NCBI RefSeq assembly: GCF_004310335.1
Contig: NZ_SIRS01000008.1
Location: forward strand, 25,044-89,043
Length of the DNA: 64,000 bases
Direction: 5' to 3'
Source: Hyunsoonleella pacifica
GTDB taxonomy: Bacteria; Bacteroidota; Bacteroidia; Flavobacteriales; Flavobacteriaceae
The position numbers and the translations under genes were made by a program. Positions 1 to 8,638 of this stretch are shown here, piece after piece. The notes under the pieces are model-generated. The model ran no database searches, was not told where the DNA came from, and saw nothing but the letters and a program-made list of their open reading frames with translations. Each line of letters begins with the position of its first letter. Position 1 is the stretch's first letter.

Positions 1-386
1 ATAAAATAAAACAAATTATATATTTTACCTTTAAATGTAACAGATGTATTAGTGCCTCTAATATGGAAAGCAGCTACATCTAAAATTGGCCAGATTATTA
101 AAGAATATAACAACTGTACTCCAACAAAAACGATAATAAGTTTCAAAATGTTTTGTTTTAAATTGGCAATATTCAGCTTATAATCAATAAATAACGATAT
201 AATATAGCTACATAAAAAAGCAAATACACCACACAACATACTCTCTGCCCAGAAATACAGTTTGAATTTATATTCCAACTCTTCAGATCTTATAAAAATT
301 TTAGGTATAGCCAATGTGGTTGTAAATAGTAAAACCCAACCTATGGCTGCAAATATGATATAATATTTATTTACTGATAATTTCAT
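1..386 (-). CDS. Partial membrane protein, possibly N-terminus of a sensor histidine kinase
   Basis: An open frame starts with ATG at 386 and runs without a stop off the left edge, giving about 128 residues. The translation begins MKLSVNKYYIIFAAIGWV and has three or four hydrophobic segments separated by short charged loops (roughly residues 8-27, 45-67, 79-103 and the edge). In Bacteroidota this layout is common at the N-terminus of LytS-type sensor kinases, but no kinase motif lies inside the window, so that assignment is only a guess. It could equally be another polytopic membrane protein. The gene is convergent with nothing here; the next gene leftward is outside the window. Confidence 0.55.
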   Translation of the reverse strand, partial: MKLSVNKYYIIFAAIGWVLLFTTTLAIPKIFIRSEELEYKFKLYFWAESMLCGVFAFLCSYIISLFIDYKLNIANLKQNILKLIIVFVGVQLLYSLIIWPILDVAAFHIRGTNTSVTFKGKIYNLFYF

Positions 387-531
387 GTACTGCTTTTATT
401 TTCAAAAAATAATTGTGATATTTTCTAAATAACTCAATATACATATTTACTTCGATTCTTCTTCTATTCAATTATTTTCTTTGTATTTGAGTTTTAATGG
501 TATATCGTATTCTATATAAATTAATGCTATT

Positions 532-1761
532 CTATATTTTTAGAGCATCCCATATACTCCACATTGTTTCCATAGAATTTTCTTTTTTAGAATCTGTATT
601 AGTAATAAAAATTCTTCCTGTTTTATTTTCTGTATTGAAAAACATCATAGTATTTGTTCCTGGATCGCCACCTGTATGACCAATGACATTATAAGCTAAT
701 TCTTTATCTATAAATAACCCAACATTAAAATTATCTTTTCCGCCTAATGCATCTTGTTCCAATTGAGATTTAAAAAACGTTTTGTAGCTACTGGCATTTA
801 AAATGCTACCTTTTCCAGAATAACCATTAATTAACTCTATTAGAAATTTACTCAAATCTGTACTTGATGTAATAAGACCTCCATCAGGATAAGAGAGAAT
901 TTTGTAATACGGCAATTCTTCATCATCATAGTATAATTTTGAATAGCTTTCGCTATCAGCTTCCTCAATAAACCAAGTTGTAGAATTCATATTTAAGGGT
1001 TGAAATATGTGTTCTTTTGTAAATTCGTTAAACGGTGTATTCGAAGCATATTCTACTACTAGAGCACATAGTGCTGCTCCAATATTACTGTATTCTCTTA
1101 ATGCTCCAGGTTTTCTTTTAGGGAAGGTAGAAAGGCTGTAAAATGCTTCATCTTTTTTCAAAACCTTCCTCATATAGTCTGCCAAAGGCATCCAATTTTT
1201 AGATGGGTTTTGGTAGTATAACTCATAACGCTTTAGTTGTTCACTGATAGGAATATCGTCTTTATTCACATAACATGTTTGCATGTAAATATCAGTATCA
1301 ACAATAGAGCTCGTGTGAGTTGCTAATTGCCTAATAGTAATCGATATATCGGGATAATTAGGATTTACAACTTCAAAAGGCAGATATTTATTAATTGGAT
1401 CATCCAAAGTAACAAAACCCATTTCTTCTGCTTTTAAGAGCGCTGCTGCTATAAACACCTTAGAGATAGACGCTATATTAATTACAGTATTCTCAGTATA
1501 CTTTTTCTTTTTATGTACATCTGCATACCCAAAACCTCGATTATATAGTATTCCTGTAGAGTCTACAATAGATACTGCGAATCCATTAAAAACAGCTTTA
1601 TCATACAAACTTTCAATCTCATTAGTAATACTGTCTAGGATTGGATTTGGTTGTGTTGCATTATTATTTTCATTGTGTTTTACATGCTCTTTACAAGAGT
1701 TAACAATTAATAGTAATACCAGAAAAACTATTGTAGTACTTATACTTTTTGTCTTTTTCAT
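532..1761 (-). CDS. Serine hydrolase lipoprotein, class C beta-lactamase/DD-peptidase fold
   Basis: The 409-residue product starts with a lipoprotein signal whose lipobox ends at Cys23, so it is probably tethered to a membrane facing the periplasm. All three active-site elements of the class C beta-lactamase/penicillin-binding family are present: Ser98-Ile-Ser-Lys101 (SxxK nucleophile), Tyr224-Ser-Asn226 (YxN) and His362-Thr-Gly-Gly (the KTG equivalent). Such proteins act as esterases, peptidases or peptidoglycan-modifying enzymes, and true beta-lactam resistance cannot be inferred. It stands alone, with about 290 bases of non-coding sequence before the next gene on the other strand. The family call is secure; the substrate is unknown. 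Confidence 0.88.
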   Translation of the reverse strand: MKKTKSISTTIVFLVLLLIVNSCKEHVKHNENNNATQPNPILDSITNEIESLYDKAVFNGFAVSIVDSTGILYNRGFGYADVHKKKKYTENTVINIASISKVFIAAALLKAEEMGFVTLDDPINKYLPFEVVNPNYPDISITIRQLATHTSSIVDTDIYMQTCYVNKDDIPISEQLKRYELYYQNPSKNWMPLADYMRKVLKKDEAFYSLSTFPKRKPGALREYSNIGAALCALVVEYASNTPFNEFTKEHIFQPLNMNSTTWFIEEADSESYSKLYYDDEELPYYKILSYPDGGLITSSTDLSKFLIELINGYSGKGSILNASSYKTFFKSQLEQDALGGKDNFNVGLFIDKELAYNVIGHTGGDPGTNTMMFFNTENKTGRIFITNTDSKKENSMETMWSIWDALKI

Positions 1762-2052
1762 AGTCTTAATATATTAGGTGTATTATCATATCTAAAACAT
1801 TAACTACTAGACTAATTAAAACTTTAACTAAATTGATCATAACATTATTCGTTTTTTGATTGATGATTGATGATGTAAAGGTATCTTATAAATACACTAA
1901 ATAAAGTGAGATTATGATGAATGGTAAAATGATGCCATAAGCGGTAAAAGTCTCTTGATTGTTAGACAAACAGCAACTTTACGACAAAACACTAAGTAAA
2001 GATTAATTTATAAAACCTTATCTTTCAATTTACTAACTATAAAAATAAGATT

Positions 2053-2424
2053 ATGAATTCAAAAGTTTTTATGGCCTTTAGAATACTCCTTGGGCTATTT
2101 ATTTTAGTGTTTGGGTTAAACAAATTTTTAAATTTTATTCCATTTGGAGAAATGTCTGTAGAGGCAGGAGCTTATTTTACCGCACTTACTTCTGCCAAGG
2201 TCATGGTATTAGTAGGAATTGTTGAAATTATAGCTGGTTTAGCGCTTATCTTTAACAAATTTGGAGCACTACTTGCGTTAATTTTAATGAGTATTTCGGT
2301 TAATGCTGTGTTATTTCATTTAACGCTAGATCCTGCAAATAGTGCTGGTGCTATAGTTTTACTTGTTCTAAATATTATAGCATTAATGGGATATAAAGAT
2401 AAATATAAAGCCTTATTGAGTTAG
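2053..2424 (+). CDS. DoxX-like small membrane protein
   Basis: The product is 123 residues with four hydrophobic segments (about residues 5-25, 45-67, 70-88 and 95-115). It has the pattern of the DoxX/DoxD-like family, including an N-terminal FRILLGLFILVFGLNKF helix. Family members are integral inner-membrane proteins of mostly unknown role, sometimes linked to redox or sulfur metabolism. It is monocistronic: about 290 bases of non-coding sequence lie upstream and a clear hairpin terminator follows. The AT-rich leader contains TATCTTTC at about 2019-2026, close to the Bacteroidota -7 element, but without a well-placed TTG. Confidence 0.8.
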   Translation: MNSKVFMAFRILLGLFILVFGLNKFLNFIPFGEMSVEAGAYFTALTSAKVMVLVGIVEIIAGLALIFNKFGALLALILMSISVNAVLFHLTLDPANSAGAIVLLVLNIIALMGYKDKYKALLS

Positions 2425-2445
2425 GCTAAGGTTTAAATCTACAAG

Positions 2446-2482
2446 AGGTCGTTTAAAGTTCACTTTTTAAACGACCTTTTTT
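2446..2482 (+). terminator. Intrinsic terminator after the DoxX-like gene
   Basis: The arms AGGTCGTTTAAA and TTTAAACGACCT pair perfectly over 12 bases around a short loop and are followed by a run of T. It lies 21 bases after the stop codon. Confidence 0.85.
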
Positions 2483-2530
2483 ATTTCTTATCTTTACACT
2501 TGTATAAATGTATTTTAACTCATAAAACAC

Positions 2531-3046
2531 ATGACTTACAAACGCCCTAAAAATAGTTTTTTAATACATCTACTCATGTTATTTGTGTTTTCATTTATGC
2601 TGATTGGTTGTAATGCTAAGAAAGTTGTAACATCCTCTGAGACTATAAATGAATTAGATAAAACTCCTAAAATTATTTTTCTTAACTACTTGATAAAGAA
2701 AAATAGTGATGGTAAAAAAACTATAGATTTTATTAATGCCAAAAAAGTTGATGGCACACTCAAAAATCAAAAACGAAAAATAAATAGTTACGGAAATTTT
2801 GATGATTTAGTATGCTCTCAATTTGATGCATCATCTACTACCCTTTCTCAGCAATTGATTAAAAATCCATTATCAAAACATTTAGAATACGTAGATGAAA
2901 CCAAAAACTTTAAAATTGCTAAAATGGAATTAGATAGTGCTGCTTTCACAGTGAGACTACAGTTATATCCAGAAACTAAATATATTGCGATAAATTATAG
3001 TAATGATAAACACCCTCTAATCTTAACCAAAGTGAGTGAGTTATGA
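2531..3046 (+). CDS. Small lipoprotein of unknown function, paired with the M64 peptidase
   Basis: This 171-residue protein has a long hydrophobic N-terminus ending in LIGCNAKK, which reads as a lipobox. The mature part is about 140 residues, rich in Lys and beta-forming residues, with no motif I recognise. Its stop codon overlaps the start of the following M64 peptidase gene by four bases (ATGA), so the two are translationally coupled and probably function together. A periplasmic inhibitor, chaperone or anchoring partner of the peptidase is possible, but nothing in the sequence proves it. Confidence 0.75.
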   Translation: MTYKRPKNSFLIHLLMLFVFSFMLIGCNAKKVVTSSETINELDKTPKIIFLNYLIKKNSDGKKTIDFINAKKVDGTLKNQKRKINSYGNFDDLVCSQFDASSTTLSQQLIKNPLSKHLEYVDETKNFKIAKMELDSAAFTVRLQLYPETKYIAINYSNDKHPLILTKVSEL

Positions 3047-4461
3047 AACAGCTTATTACTTTTTTAATATATCTTTTTTGTGTTACGTTCATACCTGCTC
3101 AAACTTTTGATGTGGAAACTATTAAATATGAAGGTAACGATGATAAGCGTATTAATCTGGTAATACTTGGAGATGGGTATCAAACTAGCGAATTAGATCA
3201 ATTTATTACAGATGCTACCAGTTTCACAACTGAAATGTTTAGCCAATCTCCCTTTATAGAATACAACGATTATTTTAATGTTTATGCTATTAAAGTCCCA
3301 TCAAATGAAAGCGGTGCAGATCATCCTGCAACAGCAACCGATGTTACCGAACCTGCAACACCTATAGAAACAGTTGATACCTATTTTAATTCTACTTTTG
3401 ATGGTTTTGGATTTCATAGGTTGTTATTTTATGGTATTGATTGGCCTAGTTCGAATACAGCACGATCAAAAATTATTTCGGTATTAGCAGATAATTTCCC
3501 TGCTTACGATCAAGCTCTAATTTTAGTAAACTCTACAGTGTATGGTGGCAGTGGTGGCGAGTTCCCTATGTCTTCAATGGCATCAAGTGCTAATGAAATA
3601 GCAATTCATGAGCTAGGGCATTCACTTTTTAATTTATTGGATGAATATTACCCAGGAGATGGTAGGTTAAGAGAAGATATTAATGCTACCCAAGAAAACA
3701 ATCCAACTGTAGTAAAGTGGAAAAACTGGTTGAATAGTAATGGTGTAAACATTTACCCTTATGGAACTTCTGGAGAAGCAGCAACTTGGAATAGACCTCA
3801 TCAGGACTGTAAAATGCGCTATTTAGGTCGAGATTTTTGTGCTGTATGTAAAGAAGGTATGATTTTAAAAATCCATGATTTGGTATCTACAGTTGATAAT
3901 TTTACTCCTGATAATTCAAGTAGTATAGAGAATCCAACTTTTCCTTTAGATTTTGAATTAACACTTATAAAACCTAATCCTAATACCTTAGAAAGTATTT
4001 GGAGTTTAAACGGAAATAATATTGCCAATAATGTAGATGTGGTATCTCTGTTAGAAACAGATTTAATGGAGGGTAACAATACCTTAACCACTATTGTAAC
4101 CGATGAAAGTCCTATGCTTAGAGTGGACAACAATATAACAGTTCATGTGAATACAGTAACATGGACTATAAATTATTCATCTTTAAGTATTGATGAAATA
4201 GAAGGAAAAGCAAATAACTACGCTATTTCTTTATATCCTAACCCTGTAAATTCAGCACTCAATTTTAAATTTGAAAGTAAGACAGATACAACTCTAAAAG
4301 TAAATATTACTAGTTTAGATGGTAGACAACTACAATCTTTAACACTTTCAAACTACGATCCAAAAGAAATAGACATTAGTAATTTTAATTCTGGAATTTA
4401 TATTGCAAATTTTTACTCAAATAACACACTCCTTACCAGTAGAAAAATAATTAAAAACTAG
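3043..4461 (+). CDS. Secreted M64-family (IgA-peptidase-like) metallopeptidase with type IX sorting domain
   Basis: The 472-residue product has a cleavable signal peptide ending near Ala19-Gln20. The zinc site His189-Glu-Leu-Gly-His193 is followed by an Asp-Glu pair at 200-201, the arrangement of M64 peptidases. Residues about 395-472 form a type A C-terminal sorting domain (LYPNPVNSALNF at the start, a ...GIYIANFYSN... strand, ending in KIIKN). This is the signal for type IX secretion and anchoring or release, which fits the porU and porV genes in this window. It is coupled by a 4-base overlap to the upstream lipoprotein gene. Substrate specificity cannot be read from the sequence. Confidence 0.88.
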   Translation: MKQLITFLIYLFCVTFIPAQTFDVETIKYEGNDDKRINLVILGDGYQTSELDQFITDATSFTTEMFSQSPFIEYNDYFNVYAIKVPSNESGADHPATATDVTEPATPIETVDTYFNSTFDGFGFHRLLFYGIDWPSSNTARSKIISVLADNFPAYDQALILVNSTVYGGSGGEFPMSSMASSANEIAIHELGHSLFNLLDEYYPGDGRLREDINATQENNPTVVKWKNWLNSNGVNIYPYGTSGEAATWNRPHQDCKMRYLGRDFCAVCKEGMILKIHDLVSTVDNFTPDNSSSIENPTFPLDFELTLIKPNPNTLESIWSLNGNNIANNVDVVSLLETDLMEGNNTLTTIVTDESPMLRVDNNITVHVNTVTWTINYSSLSIDEIEGKANNYAISLYPNPVNSALNFKFESKTDTTLKVNITSLDGRQLQSLTLSNYDPKEIDISNFNSGIYIANFYSNNTLLTSRKIIKN

Positions 4462-4482
4462 ATTTATCTAACTATTATAAAT

Positions 4483-5007
4483 TTAATTAGATAATGTAGG
4501 ATACTTCTTGAATACTTTCTCTACTATGGCTATAAATTGTTCTTCTCGCTTAATAGGAGTAGCTCTAGGGTTATAACTAGATTCGCTTTTGGCTTGCCAA
4601 AATAACTGTTTATTAGAAGCATCTACAAAATCAAAAATTAGTTGTCTAGTCATTTTAGATTGACCTATAGGTAAGCCTATAGAAATGCCACCGCCTACAT
4701 TACCTCCACCGCCACCAACACCAACGCCTACAGTTTCTTGTTGTACATTACGAAACTCTTCACTTTTTATATCGATTAGAAAATCTGGAGTTTCAGAAAT
4801 TGTAAATCCGTTAGCCTTTAGTTTGCCATCTATGGCATCCAATAAACGTTTTGTATCTAGTTCGCTTAAACCTGTTTCCATATCTCCAAAATACTGATAG
4901 GTTTTGTATTTTGAAAAGTCTACAGCCTTATCATAATCATAATTCACATAAATCGGTGCACATGATATTATGGTAAATACTATCATTACAGCTAAGAGTC
5001 GTCTCAT
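4483..5007 (-). CDS. DUF4136 lipoprotein
   Basis: The 174-residue product has a short signal and a lipobox ending at Cys16 (TIISC). The mature protein starts with YVNYDYDKAVDFSKYKTYQ and continues through a Gly-rich loop (VGVGVGGGGGNVGGG) to a conserved beta-rich C-terminus, the pattern of DUF4136 outer-membrane lipoproteins. These are widespread in Bacteroidota and have no established function. The gene is convergent with the M64 peptidase gene; the 21-base gap and the start of this 3' end contain an inverted repeat (TTATCTAA at 4464-4471, TTAGATAA at 4487-4494) that could end transcription from either side. Confidence 0.85.
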   Translation of the reverse strand: MRRLLAVMIVFTIISCAPIYVNYDYDKAVDFSKYKTYQYFGDMETGLSELDTKRLLDAIDGKLKANGFTISETPDFLIDIKSEEFRNVQQETVGVGVGGGGGNVGGGISIGLPIGQSKMTRQLIFDFVDASNKQLFWQAKSESSYNPRATPIKREEQFIAIVEKVFKKYPTLSN

Positions 5008-5056
5008 AATGCTTATTTTTGATTAAAATTAGTCAAAAATTATTCCATTTTTATAC

Positions 5057-6181
5057 ATGACCCCCATTAATCTTTCCATAAAATTATGGTTTTCTTTAAT
5101 TTTTTCATTTTTTATAAGCTCAGCGTTTATATTTAGTCAGAATAAAAGACCTCAAGAACCTCAATTACCATTAGATTATATTTCTGAAAACATAAGGTTT
5201 ACAAACACAAAAGCTGACAGTATCACTCTAGCAGGAACCTTAACCATACCAAAACACATAAAAAATCCTCCTGTTGCTATTTTAATAAGTGGTTCTGGCC
5301 CACAAAACAGGGATGCTTACCTAAAGCCATTTAACCACAAACCTTTTTTAGTATTATCAGATTACTTAACCAAAAATGGCATAGCTGTTTTAAGGTACGA
5401 CGACAGAGGTGTTGCTGAATCTGAAGGAAAGTTTAAAAACGCTACTTCTTATGATTTTGCTCTGGATGTTGAAGCTGCTTTTCACTATTTAAGAAGAAGA
5501 AAAGATATAGACACAAACAAAATTGGATTGATTGGACATAGTGAAGGCGGGTTAATTGCCCCCATAGTGGCTACAAACAATACAAACATTGCATTTACTG
5601 TATTATTGGCTGGTCCTGGTGTAGATGGCGGCAAAATTCTACAAACACAATCTCGAAAAATGTTAGAACTTAATGGTTCCCAAAAAATAATACTGGATGA
5701 AAATGAAAAATTAACCTCTATTATTTACAATGCCATTAAACAGCATAAAAATATAGATACCATTAAAACCAAGATTACCGAGGGTTTAAATGCTTTTAAA
5801 GCTCAAAATCCTATGTCTATAATATCCCCATCTATTACTCCTATTTTAATGGAACAACAATTTAAAATATTAAATTCTAAATGGTTAGTAGAATTTATAC
5901 GCATTAATCCCCAAGAATATCTTAAAGGAATAGTATGCCCTGTTTTAGTTTTAAATGGTAGTAAAGATGTGCAAGTTTTACCCGAAGTAAACTTACCAGA
6001 AATAGAAAAAGCCTTGACTGATTCTGGTAATACCGATATTACAATTAAGAAATTAGAAGGGCTAAACCATTTATTCCAAACTGCTGAAACTGGACATGTA
6101 AACGAATATAAATCTATTGAAGAAACCTTTTCTCCAAAGGCCTTAAAAATAATTACAGATTGGATTAATGAGCGTTTTTAG
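5057..6181 (+). CDS. Secreted alpha/beta hydrolase (prolyl-oligopeptidase/esterase-like)
   Basis: The 374-residue product has an N-terminal signal segment (about residues 8-28) and an alpha/beta hydrolase fold. The nucleophile elbow is Gly-His-Ser162-Glu-Gly-Gly; the acid is probably Asp304 in NGSKD and the base His338 in GLNHLF. The oxyanion-side motif ISGSGPQNRD and the YDDRGVAESEG stretch are typical of the periplasmic esterase/acyl-hydrolase group found in many flavobacteria. Likely substrates are esters or small peptides in the periplasm. It is divergent from the DUF4136 gene and is followed by a GC-rich repeat. Confidence 0.85.
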   Translation: MTPINLSIKLWFSLIFSFFISSAFIFSQNKRPQEPQLPLDYISENIRFTNTKADSITLAGTLTIPKHIKNPPVAILISGSGPQNRDAYLKPFNHKPFLVLSDYLTKNGIAVLRYDDRGVAESEGKFKNATSYDFALDVEAAFHYLRRRKDIDTNKIGLIGHSEGGLIAPIVATNNTNIAFTVLLAGPGVDGGKILQTQSRKMLELNGSQKIILDENEKLTSIIYNAIKQHKNIDTIKTKITEGLNAFKAQNPMSIISPSITPILMEQQFKILNSKWLVEFIRINPQEYLKGIVCPVLVLNGSKDVQVLPEVNLPEIEKALTDSGNTDITIKKLEGLNHLFQTAETGHVNEYKSIEETFSPKALKIITDWINERF

Positions 6182-6183
6182 CA

Positions 6184-6300
6184 AATACAAACGCGTTAGG
6201 GATTGAGGTCGCGCCATGTCGTGATTGAAGCTCCCCCAGAGGGCGACTACTGAAAGCCCGACCTGACCTAAGGAGGGTAACCTGCCGGCAGGCAGACGCC
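6184..6300. repeat. GC-rich dispersed intergenic repeat
   Basis: About 117 bases between the alpha/beta hydrolase stop and the obg stop are strikingly richer in G and C than the rest of the window. The stretch contains GCGTTAGGGATTGA near its left end, AAAGCCCGACCTGACC in the middle and the self-complementary CCTGCCGGCAGG near its right end. From memory, similar modules occur between genes in other Flavobacteriaceae. No open frame of note is present. It sits between convergent 3' ends. Confidence 0.65.
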
Positions 6301-7299
6301 TTAATCATTCAAAATACCCCAAAGCTTATCTTTAAGTTGGGTAATACCTTGTTGCGCTACAGATGAAATAAACAAATATGGAATAGGGAGTTCGCCTTCA
6401 AGTTGAGTATTTAGTTCCGATTTTAACTCTTCATCAAGCATATCGCTTTTAGAAATAGCTATTAAGCGTTCTTTATCCAGCATTTCTGGGTTGTAACGAC
6501 GTAGTTCGTCTAAAAGAATATCGTATTGCTTTTTAATATTATCAGCATCAGCAGGGATTAAAAACAATAGCACTGAATTACGTTCTATGTGTCGTAAAAA
6601 GTAATGTCCTAAACCTTTTCCTTCTGCTGCTCCTTCAATAATTCCTGGAATATCTGCCATTACAAAGGTTTTAAAATCTCTGTATTCTACAATACCCAGA
6701 TTAGGTTTAAGGGTAGTAAACTCGTAATCGGCAATTTTGGGTTTAGCAGAAGTGATTACTGAAAGTAATGTTGATTTTCCAGCATTTGGAAAACCTACAA
6801 GTCCTACATCTGCCAAGACCTTTAGTTCCATGGTAATATACTTCTCTTCCATGGGTAAACCAGGTTGTGCATAACGTGGCGTTTGGTTTGTAGACGATTT
6901 AAAATGCCAATTTCCTAAGCCTCCTTTTCCGCCTTCAACAATAATTTGTTCTTCGCCATGTTCAGTAATTTCAAAGATTACAGTATTGGTTTCGGTATCT
7001 CGCACTACGGTTCCTAGTGGCACATCAACATAAGCATCTTCGCCATCTGCTCCTGTACTTCTACTCTTACTACCATGTTCTCCATGGCCTGCACGAATAT
7101 GCTTTTTAAATTTTAAGTGATGTAGCGTCCAAAGATTAGAATTCCCTCTAATAACTACATGTCCTCCTCGTCCACCATCGCCTCCATCAGGCCCGCCTTT
7201 AGTAATGTATTTCTCGCGGTGTAGGTGTGCAGAACCCTGCCCTCCTTTACCAGAGGCAACGTACATTTTTACGTAATCTACAAAGTTACCTTCTGTCAT
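6301..7299 (-). CDS. obg: GTPase Obg/CgtA
   Basis: This 332-residue protein has the Gly-rich Obg fold at residues about 4-160, including repeated GGxGG segments. The GTPase domain follows, with G1 motif GFPNAGKS (169-176), the TTLKPNLG switch region near 195, and Asp216-Ile-Pro-Gly (G3). The SKSD base-recognition motif is near residue 284. It lacks the extra C-terminal domain seen in some longer Obg proteins, which is normal for this group. Obg binds the large ribosomal subunit and couples guanine nucleotide state to ribosome assembly and growth. It lies downstream of hpt-adk on the same strand, separated by a hairpin repeat. Confidence 0.96.
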   Translation of the reverse strand: MTEGNFVDYVKMYVASGKGGQGSAHLHREKYITKGGPDGGDGGRGGHVVIRGNSNLWTLHHLKFKKHIRAGHGEHGSKSRSTGADGEDAYVDVPLGTVVRDTETNTVIFEITEHGEEQIIVEGGKGGLGNWHFKSSTNQTPRYAQPGLPMEEKYITMELKVLADVGLVGFPNAGKSTLLSVITSAKPKIADYEFTTLKPNLGIVEYRDFKTFVMADIPGIIEGAAEGKGLGHYFLRHIERNSVLLFLIPADADNIKKQYDILLDELRRYNPEMLDKERLIAISKSDMLDEELKSELNTQLEGELPIPYLFISSVAQQGITQLKDKLWGILND

Positions 7300-7308
7300 G
7301 GTTTCTTT

Positions 7309-7383
7309 TATTACCGCAAAAGCGGGAACATATTTAATTAAAAGTAGATGCTTTTATGTGAATTCCCGCTTACACGAGAATAA
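7309..7383. repeat. Imperfect long hairpin repeat between hpt-adk and obg
   Basis: The arms AAGCGGGAA and TTCCCGCTT lie about 34 bases apart, with further pairing inside (ACATA with TATGT, AAAAG with CTTTT). Smaller alternative hairpins can form at each end. There is no T run on either strand that would make it a plain terminator. It resembles the TTCCCGC-type hairpin repeats scattered through flavobacterial intergenic regions. Confidence 0.5.
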
Positions 7384-7391
7384 CAAATAAA

Positions 7392-8501
7392 CTAAAGTTT
7401 ATCTATAACTGTGCTTAAGCGTTCTGTAATCTCCTCGATACTTCCCACACCATCAACGGCTATAAACTTATTTTGAGCGGTGTAATAATCTGCCACGATT
7501 GCAGTTTCATCGTAATACACTTTAAGGCGGTTTCTAATAACACCTTCATCAGCATCATCAGCTCTTCCACTTGTTTTTCCTCTTTCTAGTAAACGCTGTA
7601 CCAAAACCTCATCTTCTACCTCAAGAGCTATCATTGCATTTATTTGAGAGTCTTTAGTATCCATTAATTCATCTAGAGCTTTGGCTTGTGCCGTTGTTCT
7701 AGGAAAACCATCAAAAAGAAATCCGCTGGCATCCGCGTTTTTTTCAACTTCAGCATTCAACATATCAATAGTAACTTGATCTGGCACCAAAGCACCTTTA
7801 TCTATATAAGATTTTGCAAGCGTTCCTAAAGCAGTTTCATTTTTAATATTGTATCTAAAAACATCTCCGGTAGAGATGTGTACTAAGTTATATTTTTCCT
7901 TTAAAAAATTAGCTTGCGTGCCTTTACCTGCTCCCGGAGGGCCAAATAATACTAAGTTGGTCATGTGTTGTGTTTCTTTAATTTGGTAAACTTCTGGTAA
8001 ATCTCTTCCTAAATTATCATAGTCTAAGCCATAGCCCACTATAAATTTATTGGGGATTTCCATTCCTATATAATGTAATTTAAAGTCTTTTTTGTAAGCC
8101 TCTGGTTTATAAAACAGGGTGGCAATTTTTAATGTATTTACTTTTTCGTTTTTAAAAATACGATGTACTTCCTCCAACGTTTTTCCTGTATCTATAATAT
8201 CCTCTAAAATAATTACAGTTCTGCCCGTTAAATCTTGTGTTAATCCAATTAAACGCTGTATATCTTCACTAGATTTCACACCTTCGTAAGACGCCAGTTT
8301 TATAAATGTAACTTCGCAAGGCTTGGGGTATTTCTTCACAAAATCGCTTGCAAACATAAAAGAGCCATTCAAGATACCCACAAAAACAGGAATTTCATCT
8401 CCAAAATCATTTGCAATTTCTGCCACTAATTTATCTACCGCAGTTTCAATATCTTTTGCAGAAATAAAAGGCTTAAAATATTTATCGTGAAGTTTTATCA
8501 C
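7392..8501 (-). CDS. Bifunctional hypoxanthine phosphoribosyltransferase / adenylate kinase fusion
   Basis: One 369-residue frame encodes two purine enzymes. Residues 1 to about 178 are a hypoxanthine phosphoribosyltransferase, with the PRPP-binding motif EDIIDTGKT at 100-108. Residues from Met180 are a short-form adenylate kinase, with P-loop GPPGAGKGT at 187-195, DGFPRT for substrate binding and no zinc-type lid cysteines. The first half salvages hypoxanthine or guanine to IMP or GMP; the second interconverts AMP, ATP and ADP. The frame is continuous through the junction (KETQHMTNLV), so this is a real fusion and not an annotation error, although Met180 could in principle also start a separate Adk. 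No Shine-Dalgarno sequence is visible there. Confidence 0.93.
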   Translation of the reverse strand: MIKLHDKYFKPFISAKDIETAVDKLVAEIANDFGDEIPVFVGILNGSFMFASDFVKKYPKPCEVTFIKLASYEGVKSSEDIQRLIGLTQDLTGRTVIILEDIIDTGKTLEEVHRIFKNEKVNTLKIATLFYKPEAYKKDFKLHYIGMEIPNKFIVGYGLDYDNLGRDLPEVYQIKETQHMTNLVLFGPPGAGKGTQANFLKEKYNLVHISTGDVFRYNIKNETALGTLAKSYIDKGALVPDQVTIDMLNAEVEKNADASGFLFDGFPRTTAQAKALDELMDTKDSQINAMIALEVEDEVLVQRLLERGKTSGRADDADEGVIRNRLKVYYDETAIVADYYTAQNKFIAVDGVGSIEEITERLSTVIDKL

Positions 8502-8595
8502 TTTTTCCTGTTTGAAAAATGCAAAGATAATTAAATGATTTACGTTTTACGGTGTTTTGATTTACGATTTGGTTATAGAATTTGTTATTTAAGTG

Positions 8596-8603
8596 TATTT
8601 TTG
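8596..8603 (+). promoter_or_regulatory. Putative -7 element upstream of purK
   Basis: TATTTTTG matches the Bacteroidota TAnnTTTG consensus and lies 35 bases before the purK start. No TTG is found at the ideal distance upstream (the nearest ones are 11 or 24 bases away), so the call is weak. Confidence 0.35.
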
Positions 8604-8638
8604 TGCATCTTTAATTTTAATTCTATCAAGAGTTACTA

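Noticed and set aside
532..679. Small plus-strand frame (497-679) overlapping the serine hydrolase 3' end
   Set aside because: It is mostly antisense to the hydrolase C-terminus, rich in Phe/Ile/Leu from AT-rich sequence, with no supporting signals.
1861..1880. Short tandem GATTGATGATT-like repeat upstream of the DoxX gene
   Set aside because: Only two or three imperfect units in AT-rich sequence; no evidence of a binding site or array, and no CRISPR-type spacing.
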